Of a stretch of 64,000 nt of DNA, positions 41,069 to 50,328 are shown one piece after another. Location of the stretch: NCBI RefSeq assembly GCF_011388215.1, contig NZ_CP049989.1:2728001-2792000 (forward strand), written 5' to 3'. The stretch is from Hydrogenophaga crocea (lineage in GTDB: Bacteria; Pseudomonadota; Gammaproteobacteria; Burkholderiales; Burkholderiaceae_C). The position numbers and the translations under genes were made by a program. Position 1 is the first letter of the stretch, and each line of letters begins with the position of its first letter. The notes beneath the pieces are model-generated. The model worked only from the letters and a program-made list of their open reading frames with translations, was not told where the DNA came from and did not search any database.

Positions 41069-43372
41069 ATGGCCTTTCGACCGACCTTGCTGCTGCTCTG
41101 CCTGGCCCTGCTCGCGGCCCCGCTGCGCGCCCAGGACAAGCCCGACACCAGCCCGGGCGCGACCCAGGCCGCCAGCACCCCGCAGCCCGAGCTGCCCCGG
41201 CCCCGCATCGCGCTCGTGCTCTCGGGCGGCGGCGCACGCGGCTTCGCCCACGTGGGCGTGCTCAAGGCGCTCGAAGCCGCACGCGTGCCGGTCGACCTGA
41301 TCGTGGGCACGTCCATGGGCGCGATCGTGGGCGGGCTGTACGCCGCGGGCATGAACGCCGACGAGCTCGAGCGCGAGATCCTGGGCGTGGACTGGAACGG
41401 CCTGTTCAGCACGCGCCAGCCGCGCCAGGTGCTGTCGCAGCGCCGCAAGGAGGAGGACTTCGAGCTCTCGCCCGTGCTGCTGCTGGGCTTTCGCGACGGC
41501 GAGTTCCGCCTGCCCACGGGTGCGGTGTCGAGCCGCTCGCTGGAGATCCTGCTGCGCCGCTACACCCTGCCCACGCGCCACCTCGCGAGCTTCGACGCCC
41601 TGCCCACGCGCTTTCGCGCCGTGGCCACCGACATGGAGACCGGCAAGCCGGTGGTGATGGACCGCGGCGACCTGGCCGCGGCGCTGCGCGCGAGCATGTC
41701 GGTGCCGGGCGTGTTCTCGCCGCTGGAGATCGAGGGCCGCATCCTCGGCGACGGCGGGCTGGTGAACAACCTGCCGGTGAGCGTGGCGCGCGACCTGGGC
41801 GCCGAGATGGTGATCGCGGTGAACATCGGCACGCCGCTGGCGCCGCGCGACACACTGGGCTCGCTGCTGGGCATCAGCACGCAGATGATCAACATCCTCA
41901 CCGAGCAGAACGTGCAGGCCAGCATCGCGCTGCTCACGCCGCGCGACCTGCTGCTCACGCCCCCGCTGGGCACGCTCACCTCGGGCGACTTCAACCGATC
42001 GCGCGAGCTGGTGAAGCTGGGCCACGACTACGCGCAGACGGTGGCCGCCTCGCTGGCGCGTTACACCGAGGACAGCGCGCGCTACGCCGCCTGGACCGAG
42101 GCGCGCCGCACCCAGGCCGAGCTCAACGCCACGCGGGTGGGCCGCATCGCCAACATCCGCTTCGAGGGCGTGAACGAACAGCGCGCCGAGCGCCTGGGCC
42201 AGGGGCTGGCGCCGCTCAAGGGCCAGCGCGCGGACGTGGACCGCATCGAAGACGACATGGAGAAGATCGCGGCCACCGGCGACTACGAGCGCATCGACTA
42301 CCGGCTGGTGCGCAACCCCGACACCGGCGGCGAAGACCTGGTGATCGGCCTGCGCGAGAACAACTGGGGCCCGAACTACCTGCGCGTGGGCCTGGACCTG
42401 CGCACCGACTTCCGCGGCGACGGCAGCTTCAACCTGCGCCTGAGCCACAACCGCCACTGGCTCACCGACAGCGGCACCGAGTGGCGCAACCGCGTGCAGC
42501 TCGGCGAGACCATGGGCCTGTACTCGGAGATCTTCCAGCCGCTGGGCCTGCGCGGCAGCAGCTTTCTCTCGGCCTATGGCGACCTGTCCATCCGCAAGGT
42601 CGAGCTCTACGGCAACGACGATTCGCCCGAGGCACGCATCCGCCGCGAATCGGTGCGGATCGGCCTCGACCTGGGCTGGCCATTCGGGCCGCAAGGCTCG
42701 GTGGGCGAGTTCCGTCTGGGCGCGCTGGCGAGCGAGCGGCGCTCGACGCTGGAGCTGGTGTCACCCGACGCCACCTCGCTGCCGGCGGGGGTGCGCGCGG
42801 TGCAGTGGCGCGAGACCGGCCTGCGCGCCGCGGTGCTGGCCGACCAGCTCGACTTCGCCAACTTCCCCTCGCGCGGCTGGCGCGCGCTGGGCGAGGTGGT
42901 GGTGGGCCAGCGCACCACCACCGGCGTGCCGGGCAGCAGCAACTTCACGCGCGTGGAGGCCTCGTACACCGGCGTGCGCAGCTGGGGCCCGCACACCTTC
43001 AACATGGGCCTGCGCGTGGCGCACGCCAACCGCATCCCGCTGGGCGCGATCGACGAGTACTCGCTCGGCGGCTTCCAGAACCTCTCGGGTTTCCGGCCCG
43101 GGCAGGTGGCGGGCAATTACCTGGCCTTCGGCCGCCTGAGCTACTACCGCCGCCTGCCCTGGGACGTGGGCATCGCGCGCGCGCTGTTCGCGGGCGGCTC
43201 GCTCGAGGCCGGCAACGCCTGGATCAACCGCAGCGAGGTTTCGCTCAAGAACCTCTACGCGGGCAACAGCCTGTTCCTGGGGGCCGACACCGGCATCGGC
43301 CCGCTCTACCTCGCGCTGGTGAGCGCGCCCAAGGGCTTCACCGGGCTCTACCTGTTCCTTGGCCGGCCCTGA
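41069..43372 (+). CDS. Patatin-like phospholipase with POTRA and outer-membrane barrel (type Vd-like)
   Basis: 767 residues. A signal peptide of ~21 residues (ending PLRA) precedes the patatin domain at about 45-300: SGGGARGF oxyanion loop, nucleophile Ser82 in GTSMG, Asp228 in LGDGG. Next comes a POTRA-like domain (RIANIRFEGVNEQ, about 350-420), then a 16-strand-type Omp85-related barrel finishing in GLYLFLGRP. This layout is that of PlpD-type proteins (type Vd secretion). The lipase would be moved to the cell surface by its own barrel. It could instead remain periplasmic, as in many RssA-barrel fusions. Confidence 0.88.
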   Translation: MAFRPTLLLLCLALLAAPLRAQDKPDTSPGATQAASTPQPELPRPRIALVLSGGGARGFAHVGVLKALEAARVPVDLIVGTSMGAIVGGLYAAGMNADELEREILGVDWNGLFSTRQPRQVLSQRRKEEDFELSPVLLLGFRDGEFRLPTGAVSSRSLEILLRRYTLPTRHLASFDALPTRFRAVATDMETGKPVVMDRGDLAAALRASMSVPGVFSPLEIEGRILGDGGLVNNLPVSVARDLGAEMVIAVNIGTPLAPRDTLGSLLGISTQMINILTEQNVQASIALLTPRDLLLTPPLGTLTSGDFNRSRELVKLGHDYAQTVAASLARYTEDSARYAAWTEARRTQAELNATRVGRIANIRFEGVNEQRAERLGQGLAPLKGQRADVDRIEDDMEKIAATGDYERIDYRLVRNPDTGGEDLVIGLRENNWGPNYLRVGLDLRTDFRGDGSFNLRLSHNRHWLTDSGTEWRNRVQLGETMGLYSEIFQPLGLRGSSFLSAYGDLSIRKVELYGNDDSPEARIRRESVRIGLDLGWPFGPQGSVGEFRLGALASERRSTLELVSPDATSLPAGVRAVQWRETGLRAAVLADQLDFANFPSRGWRALGEVVVGQRTTTGVPGSSNFTRVEASYTGVRSWGPHTFNMGLRVAHANRIPLGAIDEYSLGGFQNLSGFRPGQVAGNYLAFGRLSYYRRLPWDVGIARALFAGGSLEAGNAWINRSEVSLKNLYAGNSLFLGADTGIGPLYLALVSAPKGFTGLYLFLGRP

Positions 43373-43390
43373 GCGGTCGCCGCCCGGGCG

Positions 43391-44197
43391 TCATTCCTTG
43401 TAGTAGACGACCTGGTGCGTGGTGGCCAGCAGCGCGCCGGCCTGGCTCCAGAGCTGGCCGCGCTGGTCGAAGTAGCCGTTGCGCATCACGCTGGCCTGGG
43501 CCTGGCCGAGCAGCCAGCCGTCGCCCACCGCGGCGAGCTCGGCCTGGCCGACGTGGAAGTACACCGTCATCGAGACGGTGCCCGCGGGCACGCGCGTGGC
43601 GCGGCGCAGCCACACGCGCGGAAAAAACACGTCGCACAGCGCGGCCAGGCTCATGAAGTCGAGCGCGCGCGGCGGTTCGTCGCGCACCCACAGCGTGCTG
43701 CGGCTGTGCTCGCCGCTGCCGTCCCACACGCGCGGAATCGCGCCTTCGACGATGCGGATGTCGTAGCGCCGCACCCACTCGACCAGCCCCGCCATGTTGG
43801 GCCGGCCGATGGCGTTGGGCGAGAGCACGCGCGGCGCCGGCTCGTCCTGCGAGCCCCAGGTCTCGCGGCGCACCGCGGTGAGCGCGGTGGCGGTGAGCAC
43901 GGTCTCGCCGCCTTGCGTGATCTCGATCAGCCAGTGCTGCGTGGAGCGGTTGGTACGCACCGGCCGCGCCTGCAGCTCGAAGCCGCCGTCGGCCAGGGCG
44001 GCGCAGTAGTTGACGGTGAGCGACACCGGCTCGCCCAGGCGCTCGGGGTGCTGCCAGACCGCGTGCAGCGCCGTGGCCGCGGTGATGCCCCCGTAGGGCC
44101 CGACCATGTTGGCATACGCCGGGTCGGTGCGGCCGAGCCAGCGGCCCGGGCCCTGGGGGGCGAGCGCGATCGCGCGGTCGAAGAGATGAGCTTCCAT
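43391..44197 (-). CDS. TesB-like double-hotdog acyl-CoA thioesterase
   Basis: 268 residues, two hotdog domains. N-domain: NMVGPYGGITAATALHAVWQHP and EPVSLTVNYCAAL. C-domain: HSRSTLWVRDEPPRALDFMSLAALCDVFFPRVW and TVSMTVYFH. Usual for the 'acyl-CoA thioesterase' family that releases free acids from CoA esters. I start at ATG 44197; an upstream extension to 44263 lacks family similarity. It converges with the patatin gene and diverges from the second liv operon. Confidence 0.85.
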   Translation of the reverse strand: MEAHLFDRAIALAPQGPGRWLGRTDPAYANMVGPYGGITAATALHAVWQHPERLGEPVSLTVNYCAALADGGFELQARPVRTNRSTQHWLIEITQGGETVLTATALTAVRRETWGSQDEPAPRVLSPNAIGRPNMAGLVEWVRRYDIRIVEGAIPRVWDGSGEHSRSTLWVRDEPPRALDFMSLAALCDVFFPRVWLRRATRVPAGTVSMTVYFHVGQAELAAVGDGWLLGQAQASVMRNGYFDQRGQLWSQAGALLATTHQVVYYKE

Positions 44198-44355
44198 GGC
44201 GCGCAGTGTGCACCAGCGCCGTGCACCGCGCGCAAGCGCCCGCAACGCGCGGCCCGCCTGCATGTAGCGCTTGTGACAACGAAGCAGCGTGCGGTGAAAC
44301 CCGCGTGGGGTTTCCCCTCATCCTCTGCTCGGGGCGCATGCTCACAATGCCCGCG
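44198..44355 (+). promoter_or_regulatory. Divergent control region with inverted repeat before the second liv operon
   Basis: The 158-base gap contains a perfect 7-bp inverted repeat GAAACCC-N5-GGGTTTC at 44296-44314, about 42 bases before the LivG start. This could be an operator or a leader hairpin. No consensus -35/-10 pair is obvious. Confidence 0.35.
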
Positions 44356-45141
44356 ATGGCAAGCAACACCGCTGACGACTGCATCCTCGAAGCGCGGGGA
44401 CTGGTGAAGGAGTTCAAGGGCTTCGTCGCCGTCAACGACGTGAACCTGCGCGTGCGGCGCGGGCAGATCCACGCGCTGATCGGGCCCAACGGCGCGGGCA
44501 AGACGACCGTCTTCAACCTGCTCACCAAGTTCCTGATCCCCACGCGCGGACAGATCCTCTACAACGGCGAGGACATCACCCCGCAAAAGCCCGCGCAGGT
44601 GGCGCGGCGCGGGCTGGTGCGCTCGTTCCAGATCTCGGCCACCTTCCCGCACCTGAGCGTGCGCGACAACGTGCGCATCGGCCTGCAGCGCGCCACGGGC
44701 AACTCGTTCCATTTCTGGAAATCGAAGAAGGTGCTCGACGCGCTCGACGGCCGCGCCATGGAACTGCTCGACACCGTGGGCCTGCGCGAGTTCGCCGACA
44801 CCGTGACGGTGGAGCTCTCGTACGGGCGCAAGCGCGCGCTCGAGATCGCCACCACGCTGGCCACCGAGCCCGAGCTCATGCTGCTCGACGAGCCCACGCA
44901 GGGCATGGGCCACGAAGACGTGGAGCGCGTGACGCAACTCATCAAGAAGGTGTCGGCCAACCGCACCATCCTGATGGTCGAACACAACATGAACGTGGTG
45001 TCGAGCATCGCCGACACCATCAGCGTGCTGCAGCGCGGCCAGGTGATCGCCGAGGGCGACTACGCCACGGTGTCGGCCAACCCGCAGGTGCTCGAAGCCT
45101 ACATGGGCAGCGCCGAAGCGCAGCTGCAGGGAGCGCACTGA
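44356..45141 (+). CDS. livG: Liv-type ABC transporter ATP-binding protein LivG, second operon
   Basis: 261 residues. Walker A GPNGAGKTT lies near residue 42, the signature is LSYGRKRALE, Walker B is LMLLDEP followed by TQGM, and the His switch is in MVEHNMNVV. I chose ATG 44356 (MASNTADD); ATGs at 44347 and 44338 are possible and none has a strong ribosome site. First gene of a five-gene importer in the order G-F-binding protein-H-M, different from the first cluster. Confidence 0.92.
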   Translation: MASNTADDCILEARGLVKEFKGFVAVNDVNLRVRRGQIHALIGPNGAGKTTVFNLLTKFLIPTRGQILYNGEDITPQKPAQVARRGLVRSFQISATFPHLSVRDNVRIGLQRATGNSFHFWKSKKVLDALDGRAMELLDTVGLREFADTVTVELSYGRKRALEIATTLATEPELMLLDEPTQGMGHEDVERVTQLIKKVSANRTILMVEHNMNVVSSIADTISVLQRGQVIAEGDYATVSANPQVLEAYMGSAEAQLQGAH

Positions 45142-45142
45142 G

Positions 45143-45850
45143 ATGGCCGCCGAAGAACTGCTGCGCCTGAGCGGCGTGAACGCCTGGTATGGCGAATCGC
45201 ACATCCTGCACGGCGTCGACCTCACGGTGCGCCAGGGCGAGGTGGTGACGCTGCTGGGCCGCAACGGCGCCGGCCGCACCACCACGCTCAAGGCCATCAT
45301 GGGCATGGTGGGCAAGCGCACCGGCTCGATCATGGTCACGGGCAAGGAAACCGTGGGCATGAGCACGCACCAGGTGGCGCGCCTGGGCCTGGGCTACTGC
45401 CCCGAAGAGCGCGGCATCTTCGCGAGCCTGAGCTGCGAGGAAAACCTGCTGCTGCCGCCCGCGGTGGCCGGCGGCGGCATGTCCATCGACGAGCTCTACG
45501 GCCTGTTCCCCAACCTCCAGGAACGCCGCCACAGCCCGGGCACGCGCCTGTCGGGCGGCGAACAGCAGATGCTCGCGGTGGCGCGCATCCTGCGCACCGG
45601 CGCCAAGCTGCTGCTGCTCGACGAAATCTCCGAAGGCCTGGCGCCCGTGATCGTGCAGACGCTCGCGCGCACCATCCGCACGCTGCGCGAGCGCGGCTTC
45701 ACCATCGTGATGGTCGAGCAGAACTTCCGCTTCGCGGCGCCGCTGGCCGACCGCTTCTACGTCATGGAACATGGCCGCATCGTCGAGGGCTTCACCGCCG
45801 CGGAGCTCGACGCGAAGATGGGCATGTTGCACGAGTACCTCGGCGTCTGA
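45143..45850 (+). CDS. livF: Liv-type ABC transporter ATP-binding protein LivF with Arg in Walker A
   Basis: 235 residues; starts one base after livG stops. The Walker A loop reads GRNGAGRTT (39-47): the invariant Lys is Arg45 (codon CGC at 45275-45277). The remaining motifs are normal: LSGGEQQML, Walker B LLLLDEIS (Asp-Glu kept, Pro replaced by Ile), and MVEQNFRFA. Arg at this Lys usually weakens ATP hydrolysis, so LivG may carry most of the turnover. I have the impression that close homologues in Burkholderiales share the change, but cannot verify it. Confidence 0.93.
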   Translation: MAAEELLRLSGVNAWYGESHILHGVDLTVRQGEVVTLLGRNGAGRTTTLKAIMGMVGKRTGSIMVTGKETVGMSTHQVARLGLGYCPEERGIFASLSCEENLLLPPAVAGGGMSIDELYGLFPNLQERRHSPGTRLSGGEQQMLAVARILRTGAKLLLLDEISEGLAPVIVQTLARTIRTLRERGFTIVMVEQNFRFAAPLADRFYVMEHGRIVEGFTAAELDAKMGMLHEYLGV

Positions 45851-45902
45851 CGCACCGGGGTGGGTCCATCCACATTCACACACGACTGAAGGAGAGCGAG
45901 AC

Positions 45903-47117
45903 ATGAAACTGGGTGCGAAGAAACTGCTGGCCACCGCGGCCGCGGCCATGCTGACGGCGGGGGCTGCACAGGCGCAGATCTCCGACGGCGTGGTCAAGAT
46001 CGGTGTGCTCAACGACATGTCGGGCCTGTATGCCGACATCGGCGGCCCGGGCTCGGTGCTGGCCGCGCGCATGGCGGTGGAAGACTTCGGCGCCGACAAG
46101 AAGGGCATGAAGGTCGAGGTGGTCTCGGCCGACCACCAGAACAAGCCCGACGTGGGCTCGACCGTGGCGCGCACCTGGTACGACGTGGAGAAGGTCGACG
46201 CGATCTTCGACGTGCCGACCTCGTCGGTGGCGCTGGCGATCAACCAGATCACCAAGGAAAAGGGCAAGGCCTTCATCAACACCGGCGCGGCCACCTCCGA
46301 CCTCACCGGCAAGCAGTGCAGCCCCAACACCGTGCACTGGCTCTACGACACCTGGATGCTGGCCAACGGCACCGGCAGCGCGATCGTGAAGACCGGCGGC
46401 GACACCTGGTTCTTCCTGACCGCCGACTACGCCTTCGGCCACGCGCTCGAGCGCGACACCGAGGCCGTGGTGACCAAGAACGGCGGCAAGGTGCTGGGCA
46501 AGGTGCGCACGCCGTTCCCGGGCAGCGACTTCAGCTCCTTCCTGCTGCAGGCCCAGGCCTCGCGCGCCAAGATCATCGGTCTGGCCAACGCGGGTGGCGA
46601 CACCATCAACTCCATCAAGCAGGCGGCCGAGTTCGGCATCACCAAGGGCGGCCAGAACCTGGCGGGCCTGCTGGTGTTCATCACCGACATCCACGGCCTG
46701 GGCCTGAACACCGCGCAAGGCCTGATCTTCACCGAGGCCTTCTACTGGGACATGAACGACCAGACCCGCGCCTGGGCCAAGCGCTTCGCCGACCGCAACG
46801 GCGGCAAGTACCCCACGTCCGACCACGCGGGCGTGTACGCCTCGGTGCTGCACTACCTGAAGGCGGTGGAAGCCGGCAAGACCGACGACGGCACCAAGGT
46901 GGTGGCCAAGATGAAGGAACTGCCCACCGACGATCCGCTGTTCGGCAAGGGCGTGATCCGCGCGGACGGCCGCAAGACCCATCCGGTGTACCTGTTCGAG
47001 GTCAAGAAGCCCGCGGAATCCAAGGGCCCGTGGGACTACTACAAGGTGCGCGCCACCATCCCCGCCGACCAGGCCTTCCGTCCGCTCAAGGACGGCGAGT
47101 GCTCGCTGGTGAAGTGA
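45903..47117 (+). CDS. Periplasmic substrate-binding protein of the second Liv-type importer
   Basis: 404 residues; the ATG follows AAGGAGAG by seven bases. The signal peptide is ~26 residues (TAGAAQA before QISDG). The lobe-1 opening VVKIGVLNDMSGLYADIGG, the HQNKPDVGSTVARTWYD stretch and the ITDIHGLG hinge resemble aromatic- or organic-acid-binding members more than LivJ. An extended C-terminal part (KTHPVYLFEVKKP, DYYKVRATIPAD) is typical of that group. It is clearly different from the twin proteins at 4171 and 5435. Confidence 0.92.
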   Translation: MKLGAKKLLATAAAAMLTAGAAQAQISDGVVKIGVLNDMSGLYADIGGPGSVLAARMAVEDFGADKKGMKVEVVSADHQNKPDVGSTVARTWYDVEKVDAIFDVPTSSVALAINQITKEKGKAFINTGAATSDLTGKQCSPNTVHWLYDTWMLANGTGSAIVKTGGDTWFFLTADYAFGHALERDTEAVVTKNGGKVLGKVRTPFPGSDFSSFLLQAQASRAKIIGLANAGGDTINSIKQAAEFGITKGGQNLAGLLVFITDIHGLGLNTAQGLIFTEAFYWDMNDQTRAWAKRFADRNGGKYPTSDHAGVYASVLHYLKAVEAGKTDDGTKVVAKMKELPTDDPLFGKGVIRADGRKTHPVYLFEVKKPAESKGPWDYYKVRATIPADQAFRPLKDGECSLVK

Positions 47118-47169
47118 TGAACCCTGCCGGGTGGCGCCCTGCGGGCGTCGCCCGGTTTCGAGAACCGGC

Positions 47170-48057
47170 ATGACCGAAATTTTTGGCATTCCCTCCGCGG
47201 CCCTCTTCGGCCAGTTGCTGATCGGGCTGATCAACGGCTCGTTCTACGCCCTGCTGTCGCTGGGGCTGGCCGTGATCTTCGGTCTGCTCAACATCATCAA
47301 CTTCACGCACGGCGCCCAGTACATGATGGGCGCCTTCGTGGCCTGGCTGCTGCTCAACAAGCTGGGCGTGAGTTACTGGTGGGCGCTGGTGATCGCGCCC
47401 GTGGTGGTCGGCGCCACCGGCGTGGTGATCGAGCGGCTCATGCTCTCGCGCCTCTACAAGCTCGACCACCTCTACGGCCTGCTGCTGACCTTCGGCATCG
47501 CGCTCATCATCCAGGGCATCTTCCGCAACGAATACGGCTCCTCGGGCCAGCCCTACGCCATTCCCCCGCAGCTGCAGGGCGCGCAGAACCTGGGCTTCAT
47601 GTTCCTGCCCAACTACCGCGGCTGGGTGGTGGCGGCCTCGCTGGTGATCTGCCTGAGCACCTGGTTCGTGATCGAGCGCACCAAGCTCGGCGCCTACCTG
47701 CGCGCGGCCACCGAGAACCCCACGCTGGTGCAGGGCTTCGGCATCAACGTGCCGCGCATGATCACGCTCACCTACGGCTTCGGCGTCGGCCTGGCCGCGC
47801 TGGCCGGCGTAATGGCCGCCCCCATCTACCAGGTGAGCCCGCAGATGGGCTCGGACATCATCATCGTGGTGTTCGCGGTGGTGGTGATCGGCGGCATGGG
47901 CTCGATCATGGGCGCCATCCTCACGGGCTTCGGCCTGGGCATCATCGAAGGCCTCACCAAGGTCTTCTACCCCGAGGCCTCCAACACCGTGATTTTCGTG
48001 ATCATGGCCATCGTGTTGCTGATCAAGCCCGCGGGCCTGTTCGGCACGCAGAAGTGA
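47170..48057 (+). CDS. livH: Liv-type ABC transporter permease LivH
   Basis: 295 residues, about eight membrane segments. Recognisable features are LINGSFYALLSLGLAVIFGLLNIINF near the start and the EAA-like ATENPTLVQGFGINVPRM loop. Late helices FAVVVIGGMGSIMGAILTGFGLG are also present. The start codon lies 52 bases after the binding-protein stop. It pairs with LivM to form the channel. Confidence 0.94.
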   Translation: MTEIFGIPSAALFGQLLIGLINGSFYALLSLGLAVIFGLLNIINFTHGAQYMMGAFVAWLLLNKLGVSYWWALVIAPVVVGATGVVIERLMLSRLYKLDHLYGLLLTFGIALIIQGIFRNEYGSSGQPYAIPPQLQGAQNLGFMFLPNYRGWVVAASLVICLSTWFVIERTKLGAYLRAATENPTLVQGFGINVPRMITLTYGFGVGLAALAGVMAAPIYQVSPQMGSDIIIVVFAVVVIGGMGSIMGAILTGFGLGIIEGLTKVFYPEASNTVIFVIMAIVLLIKPAGLFGTQK

Positions 48058-48064
48058 GTCCCAC

Positions 48065-49045
48065 ATGAGCACGTCGTCCCCCACCCTCTCGCACGCGGGC
48101 GCCGCCCGCAAGGCCGACACCGGCCAGTCGCAACTGGTCATCGCCTTCGGCATCATGGCCGCGTTCTTCCTGATCGCGCCCGTGGTGGTGTACCCAGTGT
48201 TCCTCATGAAGGTGATGTGCTTCGCGCTGTTCGCGTGCGCCTTCAACCTGCTGATCGGCTTCGGTGGCCTGCTCTCGTTCGGCCACGCCATGTTCATGGG
48301 CAGCGCGGCCTACGCCTCGGCCCACGCGGCCAAGGTCTGGGGCTTCACGCCCGAGATCGCGATCCTCTTCGGCACCTGCTGCGCGGTGATCCTGGGCGTG
48401 GTGGTGGGCGCGCTCGCCATCCGCCGCCAGGGCATCTACTTCGCGATGATCACGCTGGCGCTCGCGCAGATGGTGTTCTTCTTCAGCCTGCAGGCCAAGT
48501 TCACGGGCGGCGAAGACGGCATCCAGGCGGTGCCGCGCGGCCACCTGTTCGGCGCCATCGACCTGAGCAACAACATGGCCATGTACGCCGTGGTGTTCGT
48601 GATCTTCATGGCCGGCTTCCTGCTCATCTGGCGCGTGGTGCACTCGCCCTTCGGCCAGGTGCTGCAGGCGATCCGCGAGAACGAGGCGCGCGCCACCTCG
48701 CTGGGCTACGACACCGACCGCTACAAGCACCTGGCCTTCGTGCTGTCGGCCGGCCTCGCGGGCCTGGCGGGCGCCACCAAGGCCATCGTGTTCCAGCTGG
48801 CCTCGCTCACCGACGTGCACTGGAGCATGTCGGGCGAGGTGGTGCTCATGACCCTGCTCGGCGGCATGGGCACGCTGTTCGGCCCGGTGGTGGGCGCCGC
48901 CATCATCGTGTCCATGCAGAACTACCTGGCCCAGCTCGGCGCCTGGGTCACCATCACCCAGGGCGTGATCTTCGTGATCTGCGTGCTGGCCTTCCGCCGC
49001 GGCGTGGTGGGCGAGATCGCGAACCTGATCAAGAAGCCGCTCTGA
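48065..49045 (+). CDS. livM: Liv-type ABC transporter permease LivM
   Basis: 326 residues, last gene of the importer. Hydrophobic helices begin at LVIAFGIMAAFFLIAPVVVYP. FNLLIGFGGLLSFGHAMFMG and the EAA-like loop AIRENEARATSLGYDTDRYK are diagnostic, followed by LLGGMGTLFGPVVGAAI. The N-terminal ~25 residues are hydrophilic. A perfect 16-bp hairpin follows 17 bases after the stop. Confidence 0.94.
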   Translation: MSTSSPTLSHAGAARKADTGQSQLVIAFGIMAAFFLIAPVVVYPVFLMKVMCFALFACAFNLLIGFGGLLSFGHAMFMGSAAYASAHAAKVWGFTPEIAILFGTCCAVILGVVVGALAIRRQGIYFAMITLALAQMVFFFSLQAKFTGGEDGIQAVPRGHLFGAIDLSNNMAMYAVVFVIFMAGFLLIWRVVHSPFGQVLQAIRENEARATSLGYDTDRYKHLAFVLSAGLAGLAGATKAIVFQLASLTDVHWSMSGEVVLMTLLGGMGTLFGPVVGAAIIVSMQNYLAQLGAWVTITQGVIFVICVLAFRRGVVGEIANLIKKPL

Positions 49046-49062
49046 CATTCCACGGCCACTGA

Positions 49063-49096
49063 AAAGACAAAGCGCCCCTTGGGGCGCTTTGTCTTT
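49063..49096. terminator. Bidirectional terminator hairpin between livM and thiolase
   Basis: A perfect 16-bp stem (49063-49078 with 49081-49096) has a two-base TT centre, GC-rich at the tip and A/T-rich at the base. Because the base is AAAGAC/GTCTTT, each strand ends in a T-containing run (TTTGTCTTT, and TTTT on the minus strand). It serves the convergent livM and thiolase transcripts. Confidence 0.88.
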
Positions 49097-49108
49097 GGGG
49101 CGGGTGCC

Positions 49109-50317
49109 TCACACCCGCTCGAAGATCCCTGCCGCGCCCTGCCCCATGCCCACGCACATGGTGACCATGCCGTACTTCCTGTTGTGCCGCTTGAGCGCGT
49201 GCACCACGGTGGCCGAGCGGATCGCGCCGGTGGCGCCCAGTGGGTGGCCCAGGGCGATGGCGCCGCCCATGGGGTTGACCTTGGCCGGGTCCAGGCCCAG
49301 GGTGTTGATGACCGCGAGCGACTGCGCGGCAAAGGCCTCGTTGAGCTCGATCCAGTCCATGTCGTCCTGGCGCAGGCCCGCGTAGCGCAGCGCGGCCGGG
49401 ATCGCCTCCACCGGGCCGATGCCCATGATGTGCGGCGGCACGCCGCGGCTGGCGTAGCTCACGAAACGCGCGAGCGGCGTCAGGCCGAAGCGCTTGACGG
49501 CGGCCTCGCTCGCGAGGATCAGCGCGCCCGCGCCGTCGCTGGTCTGCGAGCTGTTGCCGGCGGTGACCGAGCCGCGCGCGGCGAACACGGTGCGCAGCTT
49601 GGCCAGGCCTTCCAGCGTGGTGTCGGGGCGGGCGCCTTCGTCGAGGCTCACGGTGCGCGTGGCCGTGGACACCTCGGCGGTCTCCAGGTTCACGCTGCGC
49701 TCGGTGACCTCGACCGGCGTGATCTCGTCGGCGAACTCGCCGTTTTTCATGGCGATCACGGCGCGCTGGTGCGACTGCAGCGCGAAAGCGTCCTGCGCGT
49801 CGCGCGAGACCTTCCACTGCTGCGCCACCTTCTCGGCCGTGAGCCCCATGCCGTAGGCGATGCCGTACTGCTCCACGTCCTGCGTGTTGGCGAAGATGGC
49901 GGGCGACAGGCTGGGCGCGTTGCCCATCATGGGCACCATGCTCATGCTCTCGGTGCCGGCGGCGATCATCACGTCGGCCTCGCCCACGCGGATGCGGTCG
50001 GCCGCCATGGCCACGGCCGACAGGCCCGAGGCGCAGAAGCGGTTCACCGTGATGCCGCCCACGCTGTTGGGCAGGCCCGCGAGGATGGCGCCGATGCGCG
50101 CCACGTTCAGGCCCTGCTGCGCCTCGGGGATGGCGCAGCCGCAGATCACGTCCTCGATGGCCTTGGGGTCCAGGCCCGGGGCCTGCGCGAGCGCCGAGCG
50201 CAGCGCGTGCGCGAGCAGGTCGTCGGGCCGCAGGTGCTTGAACGAGCCTTTGTGCGAACGGCCGATGGGCGTGCGCGTGGCGGCCACGATGTAGGCGTCT
50301 TGAACTTGTTTGCTCAT
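49109..50317 (-). CDS. fadA: Acetyl-CoA acyltransferase (3-ketoacyl-CoA thiolase)
   Basis: 402 residues, thiolase fold. Nucleophile Cys95 is in NRFCASGLSA. NEAFAAQ, GGAIALGHPLGATGA with the His, and the final CVGMGQGAAG with the second Cys complete the active site. It cleaves 3-ketoacyl-CoA in the last step of beta-oxidation. It starts 11 bases after the multifunctional enzyme gene stops and ends the operon at the hairpin. Confidence 0.94.
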   Translation of the reverse strand: MSKQVQDAYIVAATRTPIGRSHKGSFKHLRPDDLLAHALRSALAQAPGLDPKAIEDVICGCAIPEAQQGLNVARIGAILAGLPNSVGGITVNRFCASGLSAVAMAADRIRVGEADVMIAAGTESMSMVPMMGNAPSLSPAIFANTQDVEQYGIAYGMGLTAEKVAQQWKVSRDAQDAFALQSHQRAVIAMKNGEFADEITPVEVTERSVNLETAEVSTATRTVSLDEGARPDTTLEGLAKLRTVFAARGSVTAGNSSQTSDGAGALILASEAAVKRFGLTPLARFVSYASRGVPPHIMGIGPVEAIPAALRYAGLRQDDMDWIELNEAFAAQSLAVINTLGLDPAKVNPMGGAIALGHPLGATGAIRSATVVHALKRHNRKYGMVTMCVGMGQGAAGIFERV

Positions 50318-50328
50318 GGTGGGGCTCC

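Noticed and set aside
49063..49096. Riboswitch or attenuator at the livM end
   Set aside because: It is a simple perfect hairpin between two convergent stops, so a shared terminator explains it.
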